Origin: Paenibacillus sp. CF384
GTDB taxonomy: Bacteria; Bacillota; Bacilli; Paenibacillales; Paenibacillaceae
NCBI RefSeq assembly: GCF_900106745.1
Contig: NZ_FNNV01000001.1
Coordinates: 434,001 to 498,000, forward strand
Direction of reading: 5' to 3'
DNA length: 64,000 nt
Positions 45,052-53,503 of the stretch are shown one piece after another. How positions within the stretch are numbered: the first letter of the stretch is position 1; each line of letters opens with the position of its first letter. The position numbers and the translations under genes are program-made. The notes under the pieces were generated by a model. It was not told the DNA's origin and ran no database searches. It saw only the letters and a list, made by a program, of their open reading frames with translations.

Positions 45052-46453
45052 TGAGGTAAGTCGTCGCTTTGTTCTGAAGCAATGCTGCAACGGCTTCTGC
45101 CGACTTCTGACCGCTGAAGAATGCCGGCGTTTCCTGGAACAGCATAAGCTCAATCTCGCCTGGAAGCATGACAATTGGATTGACGACCTTCCCAATCAAT
45201 TCGGATAACATCTGAATCTCCGCGTCATTGATGCGTCCTTCCTTCTTCGCCTCCAACGCCCGTGCCTCAAATGCGGATTTGGATACAGGGAACACACTGT
45301 ACCAGGAAGAGTCTGTTAATTCCTTAGCCGATGTTTTCCCTTTGCCCGACATCAGAAACTTCAGAAAATCCCATGCTTCAGGTTTAACGTTGGAGTTCAC
45401 ATTGATCGCAATATTAGCGAGCGGTGCGTAGAAACCACCATCCTGCTGTCCCTCGGACTTAGGCATTTGATACAATCTCGGATTTGCCAATTTGCTTTCA
45501 TTCAGACGCGTGCGATAATCCGACAGGCTATACATTTCCGATGGTTGAAAGTATACTTTCCCATTGATTAAATTCTTTCCGTCAAAAGTTACGATCTTTT
45601 CCGCTTCCAGTTGATTGATTCGGTTCAACAGCCCGATGAATGCATCAGATTCGAAGTTGGCCTTCCGGTTAACCTCATCTACAAATTGTGAGTAGGAAGA
45701 TGTCACCAAACGCCATAACATATTGGTCTTGCCTCTCTCGAAGTAGCCGTACTTCTGTTGATCCGCAAGAGGAAACTTCTGCACGAGGCCGCCGAATTGC
45801 TCCCATGTCCAGCTGCTGTCGTCAAACTGCAAGCCAGTATCGTGAATTACATCCACATCCGCCAACACCCCGGTTAAATAAAACGATAGAGGCACCGCAT
45901 AGACGCTGCCATCGCTCTGCTTCACATGGTCGAGCAGGTTTTGAAAATAATCGATTTTCCGGTACGCAGGATCGCCGTCCATCCATTCGTTTAAATTCGT
46001 TAACAGATCGTTGCCGATATAATGGTCGACAGGCAGGTCGTCCATGACTATCAGATCGGCACCTTTTCCGTTTAGGAATTCGGCCGCGGTCTTAGTTCTG
46101 AACTTCTCCACCAGCAAGCCGGAGGAATCAAACTCTTTGGTTACGTAACGCAGATCGATTGTCGTATTGGGATGCTCCTGCTCATAAGCTTTCTTCGCAT
46201 CCTCGTAATAGGGGTCATATTCGTACATAGAGAAGACAACCGTGCTCTGTTTGTTCGGGTCGGGAACGGGCATCGGCTTCACGGGATCTGCAGCTGCATC
46301 ATTCGAGGCTGCAGGGCTGCTGTTATCCGGTTTCGAAGATGGCATCCCGTTCGTTCCTCTCTCCCCTGTGCCGTTGTTACAAGCGGCGATACCAAAGATT
46401 AGTGCGATAATAACGATAGACTGCAGTATTCTTTGCCATCCCGTTTTTGTCAT
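45044..46453 (-). CDS. Extracellular solute-binding lipoprotein of a sugar ABC importer (family 1)
   Basis: 469 residues from the ATG at 46453 (AAGG 9 nt upstream); an ATG three codons earlier is also possible. The lipoprotein signal ends in lipobox IAAC (Cys25), followed by a Gly/Ser/Asn-rich linker. The mature part has the family-1 fold (TVVFSMYEYDPYYEDAKKAYEQEHP cited by its TVVFSMYEYD start). First gene of the operon binding protein-MalF-MalG-HlyD adaptor. Substrate unknown; no glycosidase is linked. Confidence 0.88.
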   Translation of the reverse strand: MTKTGWQRILQSIVIIALIFGIAACNNGTGERGTNGMPSSKPDNSSPAASNDAAADPVKPMPVPDPNKQSTVVFSMYEYDPYYEDAKKAYEQEHPNTTIDLRYVTKEFDSSGLLVEKFRTKTAAEFLNGKGADLIVMDDLPVDHYIGNDLLTNLNEWMDGDPAYRKIDYFQNLLDHVKQSDGSVYAVPLSFYLTGVLADVDVIHDTGLQFDDSSWTWEQFGGLVQKFPLADQQKYGYFERGKTNMLWRLVTSSYSQFVDEVNRKANFESDAFIGLLNRINQLEAEKIVTFDGKNLINGKVYFQPSEMYSLSDYRTRLNESKLANPRLYQMPKSEGQQDGGFYAPLANIAINVNSNVKPEAWDFLKFLMSGKGKTSAKELTDSSWYSVFPVSKSAFEARALEAKKEGRINDAEIQMLSELIGKVVNPIVMLPGEIELMLFQETPAFFSGQKSAEAVAALLQNKATTYLNE

Positions 46454-46548
46454 CCTCTTCATCCTTCCTTGGTCCCTCCATGCGCCGATCAATCCCCAAG
46501 AAATAATGAATTGAACGTCACATAGAGGGAATAATACCAACAGTTACG

Positions 46549-47271
46549 TTAGATACTGCATACGCCATCTTCCCCGCAAATACCGCCTACAGAATTGCCA
46601 TTTGCCTTATTGCCAATCATCTGCAGAGGATGTTCCTCTCTCCAGACTTGTTCCATCACTTCGAGAAATGCATCGCTGCTCCTTACCCCGGAGATCGCGT
46701 ATTTATCATTTATGATATAGAACGGTGTTCCTGTAATTCCCCTTCCGGAACCGTTTCGGCGTTCCTTCTTAACGGTCTCCTTGTATCGATCGCTTGATAA
46801 CATGGTTAGAACTGCTCCGGAATCAAGACCGCTCTCCCCAGCTAGCTTCGCAAGTGTCTCATGATCGCCGATATCCTTAGCATCCGTAAAATATGCCTTA
46901 TAAACGGAAGCCATCCATTCCGATGCTTTGCCTTGTTCTTGTGCATAGATTGCCACGCGTAGTGCATCTGTCGTATTGGACGGAATTAATGTATCCAGAT
47001 TATAAGTCAAGCCAATATTGGCGCCCATTTGGACCACAGCTTGATTACTTTCTTTTACATAGTCCGCAGACATGCCGCCGCCATGGATTTCGGCAGTCCA
47101 TTCATAATAATTTAGCCCCGTATCGCTGGGAGCATCGGGAAATAGCTGGAACGGTCTGTAAGTGACTTCTACTTGATCCTTTTCACCGAATTGCTCGATA
47201 GCTTTATCTAAATTCGTTTTGCCGATATAGCAGAGCGGGCACATAATATCCGACCACACTTCAATTTTCAT
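46549..47271 (-). CDS. DsbA family oxidoreductase (FrnE-like)
   Basis: 240 residues from the ATG at 47271 (a second ATG is directly before it). Thioredoxin fold with active-site CPLC (Cys11-Cys14) in SDIMCPLCYIGK, cis-Pro region RNGSGRGITGTPFYIIND, and a helical insert. No signal peptide, so unlike true DsbA it is cytoplasmic; FrnE-like members act in polyketide or stress redox chemistry. It is divergent from the TetR regulator at 47482, which probably controls it. Confidence 0.85.
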   Translation of the reverse strand: MKIEVWSDIMCPLCYIGKTNLDKAIEQFGEKDQVEVTYRPFQLFPDAPSDTGLNYYEWTAEIHGGGMSADYVKESNQAVVQMGANIGLTYNLDTLIPSNTTDALRVAIYAQEQGKASEWMASVYKAYFTDAKDIGDHETLAKLAGESGLDSGAVLTMLSSDRYKETVKKERRNGSGRGITGTPFYIINDKYAISGVRSSDAFLEVMEQVWREEHPLQMIGNKANGNSVGGICGEDGVCSI

Positions 47272-47426
47272 CATCTCTCCGCCTCTTTTCCTATTTTTAT
47301 TGACATACATGTTTATATTTCAACATGATCTGACGAAATCCGTTGATCAACTCACATGTATTGATTTACATTATAGATAGTCCAAGCTGGATCTCAATCG
47401 TCAAAAACGTGTATAGTGTCATGTAA

Positions 47427-47441
47427 TGGACGCTTTGTCCA
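47427..47441. promoter_or_regulatory. Palindrome, possible TetR operator
   Basis: TGGAC-GCTTT-GTCCA lies 41 bp before the TetR start codon, just after a -10-like TATAGT (47412-47417), in the divergent intergenic region. It would suit an autoregulatory operator. Confidence 0.45.
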
Positions 47442-47481
47442 CATTTGTACATAAACGTAAGCCGGGGGAGGTTATCATACC

Positions 47482-48063
47482 ATGTCTAAATTAGACCGAA
47501 GATCAGCTAAGACTAGGGAAGCCATTTATCAAGCTCTGATTGCGTTGATGGCAGAGAAAGACTTCGATGCCATTACGATTAACGACATCTCGACAAAAGC
47601 CGACATTCATAGAGGCACCGTCTATCTCCATTATTCCGATAAATTTGATTTGCTCGACAAAGTGATTAAGTCGCATTTGGGCAATATGATGAAATTTTGC
47701 ATCCTGTCCAAGCTGCCTGAAGAGGAATCAGATCTTGATCATTCCCTGCTGCAGATGTTTCTTTATTTTGAAGAACATTTCACATTTTATTACACCGTCC
47801 TAACTCACAAAGGGATCACATGTTTTCAGCAACAATTGATTCAACTTATCCAGGGCGGAATCGTAGAACGATTGAAAGTAAACGAAAATTACGATAAAGG
47901 TAACAAAGAGGTAGCCATTCAATTTCTGATATCCGCATACGTCGGCGTCGTGGAGTGGTGGATTATAAACAAGATGCCCCTGTCCCCGCACAATGTCGCC
48001 AAGCAGTTGCGCGATATGTTAGATAGGTTTGATGCACAAAAAACCTCCACATGCGGCTGTTAA
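47482..48063 (+). CDS. TetR/AcrR family transcriptional regulator
   Basis: 193 residues. The N-terminal helix-turn-helix (about 10-55) contains AITINDISTKADIHRGTVYLHY, given here by its core STKADIHRGTVYLHY. The C-terminal ligand domain has FISAYVGVVEWWIINKMP-like IQFLISAYVGVVEWW, typical of the TetR_C_33/YxaF-like branch. The last residues (TSTCGC) are encoded within the terminator stem. It is divergent from the DsbA-like gene and probably represses it in response to a thiol-reactive or oxidising signal. Confidence 0.85.
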   Translation: MSKLDRRSAKTREAIYQALIALMAEKDFDAITINDISTKADIHRGTVYLHYSDKFDLLDKVIKSHLGNMMKFCILSKLPEEESDLDHSLLQMFLYFEEHFTFYYTVLTHKGITCFQQQLIQLIQGGIVERLKVNENYDKGNKEVAIQFLISAYVGVVEWWIINKMPLSPHNVAKQLRDMLDRFDAQKTSTCGC

Positions 48064-48083
48064 CCGGCATGCGGAGGTTTTTT
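48037..48083 (+). terminator. Terminator overlapping the end of the TetR gene
   Basis: AAAAACCTCC...GGAGGTTTTTT with an inner CATGC/GCATG stem and loop. The left arm contains the last codons and the stop lies in the loop region. Confidence 0.85.
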
Positions 48084-48096
48084 GCAATTGCCTCGT

Positions 48097-48513
48097 TTAT
48101 TCGTATCGTTCACGCACATACGCGAGCGTATTTTGGATAAGTTCTCTCATGACCTCAACATCAATGTCGGCTATTTTATTGATGTAGACACATGATTTGC
48201 CCGACGTATGTTTGCCTAGTCGCTGCAATAATTCTTCCCTCTGAGGGTCATCCGGCGCAAAATACAAACTGATCTTGGCTTTACGCGGCGAATAACCCAC
48301 GTACGGTGCATCACCTTCATGACCGGATTCATATTTGTAGTGATATGAACCAAATCCGATAATGGTCGGTCCCCACATCTTCGCTTCAAATCCGGATTCT
48401 TCCGTAAAAATATCCAGCAGTTTATAGGCATCCTCGCGTTTTGCAGCACTCTCGACATTCTCAATAAACTCCAGAACGCTTTTGTCCGTTTCTTTGGTCT
48501 TGGTTTCGTACAT
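48097..48513 (-). CDS. DUF1801 domain protein
   Basis: 138 residues from the ATG at 48513 (GGAGG 8 nt upstream). The DUF1801 pattern includes MWGPTIIGFGSYHYKYESG followed by KAKISLYF. Members are small cytoplasmic proteins of unclear function with a YdhG-like fold. It is only distantly similar to the DUF1801 protein at 1253-1624. It is convergent with the TetR gene. Confidence 0.75.
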   Translation of the reverse strand: MYETKTKETDKSVLEFIENVESAAKREDAYKLLDIFTEESGFEAKMWGPTIIGFGSYHYKYESGHEGDAPYVGYSPRKAKISLYFAPDDPQREELLQRLGKHTSGKSCVYINKIADIDVEVMRELIQNTLAYVRERYE

Positions 48514-48599
48514 GAACCGAACCTCCTCTGCCATTAGCTTGGCCGATGGTCCGGCCTCCTCTCATTATAAACGAAGTAGATCCCTTATAATCGATAATG

Positions 48600-49490
48600 T
48601 TAATCTAACCCCCAGCCCTTACGTGCTTCAGCCATCGTTTGCTTATGTTCATTCGATGAATCTGCACCCTTGTGACCAATGGGATCTTTCCCGATCCACC
48701 GCATATCCTTCGGTTCAGATTCTAATTGATAGCGCGTGTCAGAGCTTAACCGATAGCGATCTGTGTTATTATCCAGCGAGGCATGCATCGTAAACATGCC
48801 GAACATGATGATGTCCCCGGCTTCGAAATCCGTCGTTCCCCAGCATCCGCCAAATTTGTCCACAATCTCATACGGATCGCGGCTAAACAACGAATCTTTA
48901 ACCGGTCCTGAGTCAGAATCAACCTGCCCGTAAGTGTTCTTGACCTTGTCCCAATGATGTGACCCGAGCGCAATCGCCAGCGTCCCTTGCTCCTTCGCTA
49001 TATCACCGAACGGAGTCCATACCGTATACAGATTTTGTGTTCCCCTGCCCATGTATACTCGATCATAATGTGCGCCTGTATTAGCTCCGCGTTGAATGGC
49101 TCGAATCCACTTATGATCATAAGTGATCGACTCTCCTCCCAGAAATTCATTGAAGAAAGCCATCAGCTTAGGCGAATTGACTACATCCAGAAAAGCAGGC
49201 ATCCGTTTATAGTCCAGCCCCAAAGCGCGATTCTCCGGCCCAATCACGCCTTCCTCCATTGGCGAATGAGGATCCAAGCACCCAGCCTCTGACAGCTGCT
49301 GCATGATATCCATTCGGCCTCTCATAACAGCATCACGATTGTGAAAGGAGCGCAGCAGCAAGTACCCGTCCTCATCCAATCTGTTCTTTAAGGCATCGAT
49401 ATTCCCAAGCAGTGCATTGGAATCACGAAGCTCAGTCAGATACTTGCTGTTCCACTCCAGCTTTTGTTTGCCCATCGATAAATTCGTCAT
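48600..49490 (-). CDS. Phytanoyl-CoA dioxygenase (PhyH) family protein
   Basis: 296 residues with the Fe(II)/2-oxoglutarate jelly-roll fold. The metal site is probably His-x-Asp in GAHYDRVYMG and the distal His in FTMHASLDN; an Arg for 2-oxoglutarate lies in YRLSSDTRYQ. Members hydroxylate many small molecules. It is divergent from the AraC-type gene at 49619. A second PhyH protein is at 61038-61748, beside GH127. Confidence 0.85.
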   Translation of the reverse strand: MTNLSMGKQKLEWNSKYLTELRDSNALLGNIDALKNRLDEDGYLLLRSFHNRDAVMRGRMDIMQQLSEAGCLDPHSPMEEGVIGPENRALGLDYKRMPAFLDVVNSPKLMAFFNEFLGGESITYDHKWIRAIQRGANTGAHYDRVYMGRGTQNLYTVWTPFGDIAKEQGTLAIALGSHHWDKVKNTYGQVDSDSGPVKDSLFSRDPYEIVDKFGGCWGTTDFEAGDIIMFGMFTMHASLDNNTDRYRLSSDTRYQLESEPKDMRWIGKDPIGHKGADSSNEHKQTMAEARKGWGLD

Positions 49491-49618
49491 CGCGATTCTC
49501 CTCTTTTGTGCGGTTCATAGCTTGATTTTATGCAGAATCGAAGGAATCGTATATGAACAAATGCGTGGTGAATTTACACTTTTGTGTGGTAATCTAAGAT
49601 TACCTACTGGAAAAAGGA

Positions 49619-50473
49619 GTGATTCGCATCCAAGCTTCTCAATATGTGTTCAATCATCATGCTCCTCCCATTCATCTGCATTTCTACGGACAATCGGATT
49701 GCTTACCCGGACATTCGTATGGACCGGCTATAAGAGATCACTACTTGTATGTCTTCGTGAAACAAGGTAAAGGCATCTACCGATCCAATGATACGACCTA
49801 TGAGTTACAAGCTAATGATAGCTTCCTCTTGTTTCCGCAGCAGTTAGGGTTCTATCAAGCGGACCAGCATGATCCGTGGAGTTATATGTGGATCGGTTTC
49901 AACATCGGCAAGCGGGATTCGTTCGTGCAGTTTGCAGGAATTACGCCGGAATCCCCCGTCATTTCGCATGAATCTCCAGCTGCTATTACCTCTCTCTTCC
50001 AGCAGTTGTTCGACGTCCAAGGGAGTCCAGCCTATACCGAATTTCTGGTAACCGGACTTATCTATCAATTATTTGCTGCTGTCATGCAAGACACGGCGTA
50101 TCGCGAACCGATCTCAAGGAGCACCTCTACTGCAGATGTGTATATCACCAAGGCAATCCAATTCATCACCGATAATTATGCTGAACCCCTATCTGTCCCC
50201 ATTATTGCAGCACAGCTCGGTTTGGAACGCAGTTACTTTACGAAAATGTTCAAAGATCATGCGGGAGTACCACCTCATGCGTTTCTGATACAAGTGCGCA
50301 TGAATAAGGCTGCTGAGCTGTTGGATAAAACAAATTTGTCCATTGAGCATATCGCGTACTCGATTGGCTTTAATAACATCAACTATTTCTCATCTGCCTT
50401 CACTCGCTTGTTCAAGCTCAACCCCTCTGCATATCGGAAACTGCGGAAGCAGCATGATATTATCCGAGAATAA
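49619..50473 (+). CDS. AraC family transcriptional regulator
   Basis: 284 residues if it starts at GTG 49619, but AAAAAGGAG (49611-49619) ends at that codon, so the ribosome-binding site overlaps it. A start at ATT 49622, ATC 49628 or GTG 49646 is therefore possible. N-terminal cupin domain (DHYLYVFVKQGKGIYRSN) and C-terminal AraC motifs (QLGLERSYFTKMFKDHAGV and SIGFNNINYFSSAFTRLFK). It is divergent from the PhyH gene and probably regulates it. Confidence 0.85.
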   Translation: MIRIQASQYVFNHHAPPIHLHFYGQSDCLPGHSYGPAIRDHYLYVFVKQGKGIYRSNDTTYELQANDSFLLFPQQLGFYQADQHDPWSYMWIGFNIGKRDSFVQFAGITPESPVISHESPAAITSLFQQLFDVQGSPAYTEFLVTGLIYQLFAAVMQDTAYREPISRSTSTADVYITKAIQFITDNYAEPLSVPIIAAQLGLERSYFTKMFKDHAGVPPHAFLIQVRMNKAAELLDKTNLSIEHIAYSIGFNNINYFSSAFTRLFKLNPSAYRKLRKQHDIIRE

Positions 50474-50478
50474 ATCAA

Positions 50479-50515
50479 AGAGCGCCCCGTTATTCATGCG
50501 GGGCGCTCTACTTAT
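50479..50515. terminator. Bidirectional terminator between the AraC gene and tatC
   Basis: AGAGCGCCCCG/CGGGGCGCTCT 11-bp GC-rich perfect stem with a 9-nt loop between convergent genes. Confidence 0.75.
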
Positions 50516-51246
50516 AACGAGCCGGAAACCTCAGCTGCGGCATTTATTCTTCTTCTCCCGTACACGACGCGTGAGAGCACTACGCTAATTTCATAAAGAA
50601 TGACAAGCGGGATAAATACCATCAAGTGCGAGATGAGCTCCGGAGGCGAGATCAGACTGGCCACGATAACAAGCACCAAATACGCATACCTCCGCATCTT
50701 GCACAGCACCTGCGGCGTCAGTACGCCGATCTTCGTCAAGAACATCACAACGACCGGGAGCTCGAAGGCTACGCCAAGCGGAATGACGATATTGAACATG
50801 AAACCGAAATATTGCGCAACGCCGTAAGTCTCCACCAGCTCCATACTTGTCGTGATCTTGGAAGTGAAGTCGAAGCTCATCGGAAAGACGATCAGATACC
50901 CGAATGCCAACCCAATCAAGAAAGAGGCCACGCTGTAGGGCACATAACGAAGGGCTGCCGAACGTTCTTCTGGATGCAGTCCCTTCCTCACGAAGCTCCA
51001 CAGCTGATACAGAATAAAGGGAAGGGATATCGCCAGTGCGAAGACAAACGCGATTGTCATGTACATCCGAATCCCATCCCATGGCGAGAACACGTTCCAG
51101 GTGATGTCCGAGCCCGGCGGCACGCTCTTTAAATATCTGAGCACTTTAGGCGATACATATAATCCGACTCCAAGTGATAGCAGTACGACAGCGAGTATCC
51201 GCCATATACGGCTTCGCAGCTCAATAATATGCGACATGATTGTCAT
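50512..51246 (-). CDS. tatC: Sec-independent protein translocase TatC
   Basis: 244 residues from the ATG at 51246. The sequence shows six membrane segments and the TatC signatures SHIIELRSRIWRI, FVRKGLHPEERS and FGYLIVFP (with Glu in the signal-peptide-binding loop). It is the receptor for twin-arginine signal peptides. The gene lies 17 bp downstream of the TnrA-like regulator and on the opposite strand to the amine oxidase; a single tatA gene is at the other end of the cassette. Confidence 0.93.
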   Translation of the reverse strand: MTIMSHIIELRSRIWRILAVVLLSLGVGLYVSPKVLRYLKSVPPGSDITWNVFSPWDGIRMYMTIAFVFALAISLPFILYQLWSFVRKGLHPEERSAALRYVPYSVASFLIGLAFGYLIVFPMSFDFTSKITTSMELVETYGVAQYFGFMFNIVIPLGVAFELPVVVMFLTKIGVLTPQVLCKMRRYAYLVLVIVASLISPPELISHLMVFIPLVILYEISVVLSRVVYGRRRINAAAEVSGSL

Positions 51247-51263
51247 CGTCTCTCCGCCGCTCC

Positions 51264-51494
51264 TCATTCCCCGCACGCCCTTCCGGCTTTTCTAAGCTCA
51301 AATGTATGAAAGCCATCCCTGAGCTTCATGTTGATCTCCTTCACTCTTTCTACATCGTCGAATGAAAATTTACGCGCCCCGCCTTTAGTCCGAACAGGGA
51401 AAATCAACTGCTTCTCCTCGTAATAGCGAATCTGTCTTTCCGTCAATCCTGTCAAGTCGCACACTGTACCAATGCTCATTACCTTGTCATTCAT
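51264..51494 (-). CDS. Short MerR-type regulator of the TnrA/GlnR group
   Basis: 76 residues with a good start (GGGAGG 9 nt upstream). The DNA-binding domain SIGTVCDLTGLTERQIRYYE-EKQLIFPVRTKGGARKFSF (two adjoining parts) looks like the winged helix of TnrA/GlnR, the nitrogen regulators of Bacillus. The C-terminal tail through which TnrA and GlnR bind glutamine synthetase is missing. It heads a two-gene unit with tatC. A perfect GlnR/TnrA-type operator lies 65 bp upstream. Confidence 0.8.
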   Translation of the reverse strand: MNDKVMSIGTVCDLTGLTERQIRYYEEKQLIFPVRTKGGARKFSFDDVERVKEINMKLRDGFHTFELRKAGRACGE

Positions 51495-51558
51495 TGCTGG
51501 CAGCCTCCCTAGAACTATAAAGTAGTTGATCGTCGAAAGAGCCTTTCACAACACGATA

Positions 51559-51575
51559 TGTAAGGAAACATTACA
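51559..51575. promoter_or_regulatory. GlnR/TnrA-type operator
   Basis: TGTAA-GGAAACA-TTACA matches TGTNA-N7-TNACA exactly and its arms are a perfect inverted repeat. It lies in the divergent region between the TnrA-like gene (start 51494) and the amine oxidase (start 51874). The rest of 51576-51873 shows no other clear site or gene. Confidence 0.6.
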
Positions 51576-51873
51576 CAAACCTTCTTGGGTCGAAATGTTA
51601 TCATCATCTCTTGGAATGTTCAATGGGACGGATTACCCAGCATACTTGTAGCATCTGGTAAATACTACCTTGATACATTTGCTTGATCCCAATTAAAACC
51701 CGCATATAGACTGCACTCGTTGTAAGAAACTTGTAATGACATTCATGATTTCTATCGCCTATATAAATTTTATTGATGTTAGTTTTCCTCACAATTTATT
51801 GGCGCTTCCGATTTTATCCGTGATACATTTCTCGCAGAGTCGAACAGACGATCTACCAAAGGAGCTGAAGCGC

Positions 51874-53478
51874 ATGGAAACGAAAGAATCGCCAAACGAA
51901 GTATCGCGCAGACAATTTCTGACGACGGTCGGCAAGATCGGCGGCGCTGCTGCCGTATTCAGCGTCATGGGCACGATGGGCCTCTTCACGCCGCAAACGA
52001 TGAAAGCGGCGGAATACACGCCTCCATCCGGTTGGGATTTGAAAGGCACGAACCGCTCCGGCAAGAAAATCGTCATTCTTGGCGCCGGCATTGCCGGCTT
52101 AACAGCTGCTTACGAGCTTGGCAAAGCAGGCTACGATTGCACCATTCTCGAAGCTCGCGCTCGTTCAGGCGGTCGAAACTGGTCCGTTCGAAGAGGCACC
52201 ACGGTGACAGAAGTCGGCGGCCAGAAGCAGGTTGCGCGATTCGATGACGGTCATTACTTGAACGCAGGTCCCATGCGTATCCCGCAATTTCATGTCACGA
52301 TGGACTATTGCCGGGAATTCGGCATTCCGATGGAGCCCTTCAATAACGTGAACGATAGCGCGTATTATTACAATGAGAAAGTCGGCGCCTTATCCGGCAC
52401 TCGGGTCCGCAAACGCGCCGCGAAAGCCGATGCAAGAGGCTACATCAGCGAGCTGCTCGCCAAAGCGGTCAATCAGCCAGGCCTTGATTTACCGATTTCA
52501 CCTGAAGAGAAAGAGAAAGTCGTTGCATACCTTCGCTCCGAGGGTAATTTGGATGCGGATTTGTTCTATAAGGGGTCGTCTCGCGGCGGCTATAAAGACG
52601 AGCCTGGTTCAAGGCTCGATGCCGGCGTCATCCGCGATCCATTCGATATGAAAGCCATTATAAATTCCGGATTCGCCAATTATTTCAGCAGCGAGTACAG
52701 CTACGATCAGCAGATGATGATGTTCCACCCCGTTGGCGGCATAGACGCAATTCCGAAGGCTTTCGAGAAGCGGCTTGGCAACCGGATCAAGCACAATATG
52801 GAGGTAACCGAGATCAAGCATGTCGGGGAGAAAGTCCAAGTGTCCTACACCGACCTGCTGAGTGGAGAGGCGAAGCAAATCGAAGGCGACTTCTGCATCT
52901 GCACCATCCCCTTGTCCGTGCTGAAGACGATCAAACATGATCTTTCTTCCGAGATGACCAAAGCAATCAATAACACCAGCTACGCAAACGCCGGCAAGAT
53001 TGGTATGCAGTTCAAGCGTAGATTCTGGGAAGAAGACGATCAAATCTATGGAGGCAATACACTGACGAATTTGGATATTTCCTCCATCTATTACCCGCCT
53101 ACGAACTATTTTGCCAAAAAAGGGGTACTGCTCGGCTACTACGCTTTCGGCGGAAGTGCTGACAAGTTCGGAGCGCTCAGCTTTCAGCAGCGCGAAGCGC
53201 TTGCTCTGGAACAAGGAGCTAAGATCCATCCGCAGTATTACAGCGAATTCGAGTCCTCGTTCTCCGTAAACTGGAAAACAATCAAATATAACATGGGCAG
53301 CTGGGTCTCCTACTCCTCGGAAGATCGAAGGACCAACTATCCCGTGCTCTGCAAACCTGATCGCCGTGTCTATCTCGCAGGGGAGCATATCAGCTATATT
53401 ACGGCTTGGATGGCAGGCGGCATTGAGTCTGCTCGTGAAGTCGTCACCGATATTCATGAACGCGTCATGAAAGAATAG
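51874..53478 (+). CDS. Tat-exported flavin amine oxidase
   Basis: 534 residues from the ATG at 51874 (AAAGGAG 9 nt upstream); earlier in-frame ATGs lack a ribosome-binding site and would bury the signal. The Tat signal has SRRQFL at 11-16 and a moderately hydrophobic core to about residue 45. FAD-binding motifs: VILGAGIAGLTAAYELG, EARARSGGRNW and the C-terminal VYLAGEHISYITAWMAGGIESA (quoted in part). It belongs to the flavin monoamine/L-amino-acid oxidase group, oxidising an amine to an imine with release of H2O2. The folded, cofactor-loaded state explains Tat export. Next gene is an exported RidA-like protein. Confidence 0.9.
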   Translation: METKESPNEVSRRQFLTTVGKIGGAAAVFSVMGTMGLFTPQTMKAAEYTPPSGWDLKGTNRSGKKIVILGAGIAGLTAAYELGKAGYDCTILEARARSGGRNWSVRRGTTVTEVGGQKQVARFDDGHYLNAGPMRIPQFHVTMDYCREFGIPMEPFNNVNDSAYYYNEKVGALSGTRVRKRAAKADARGYISELLAKAVNQPGLDLPISPEEKEKVVAYLRSEGNLDADLFYKGSSRGGYKDEPGSRLDAGVIRDPFDMKAIINSGFANYFSSEYSYDQQMMMFHPVGGIDAIPKAFEKRLGNRIKHNMEVTEIKHVGEKVQVSYTDLLSGEAKQIEGDFCICTIPLSVLKTIKHDLSSEMTKAINNTSYANAGKIGMQFKRRFWEEDDQIYGGNTLTNLDISSIYYPPTNYFAKKGVLLGYYAFGGSADKFGALSFQQREALALEQGAKIHPQYYSEFESSFSVNWKTIKYNMGSWVSYSSEDRRTNYPVLCKPDRRVYLAGEHISYITAWMAGGIESAREVVTDIHERVMKE

Positions 53479-53503
53479 TCCACTTATTCGGGAGGGAAGA
53501 ACC

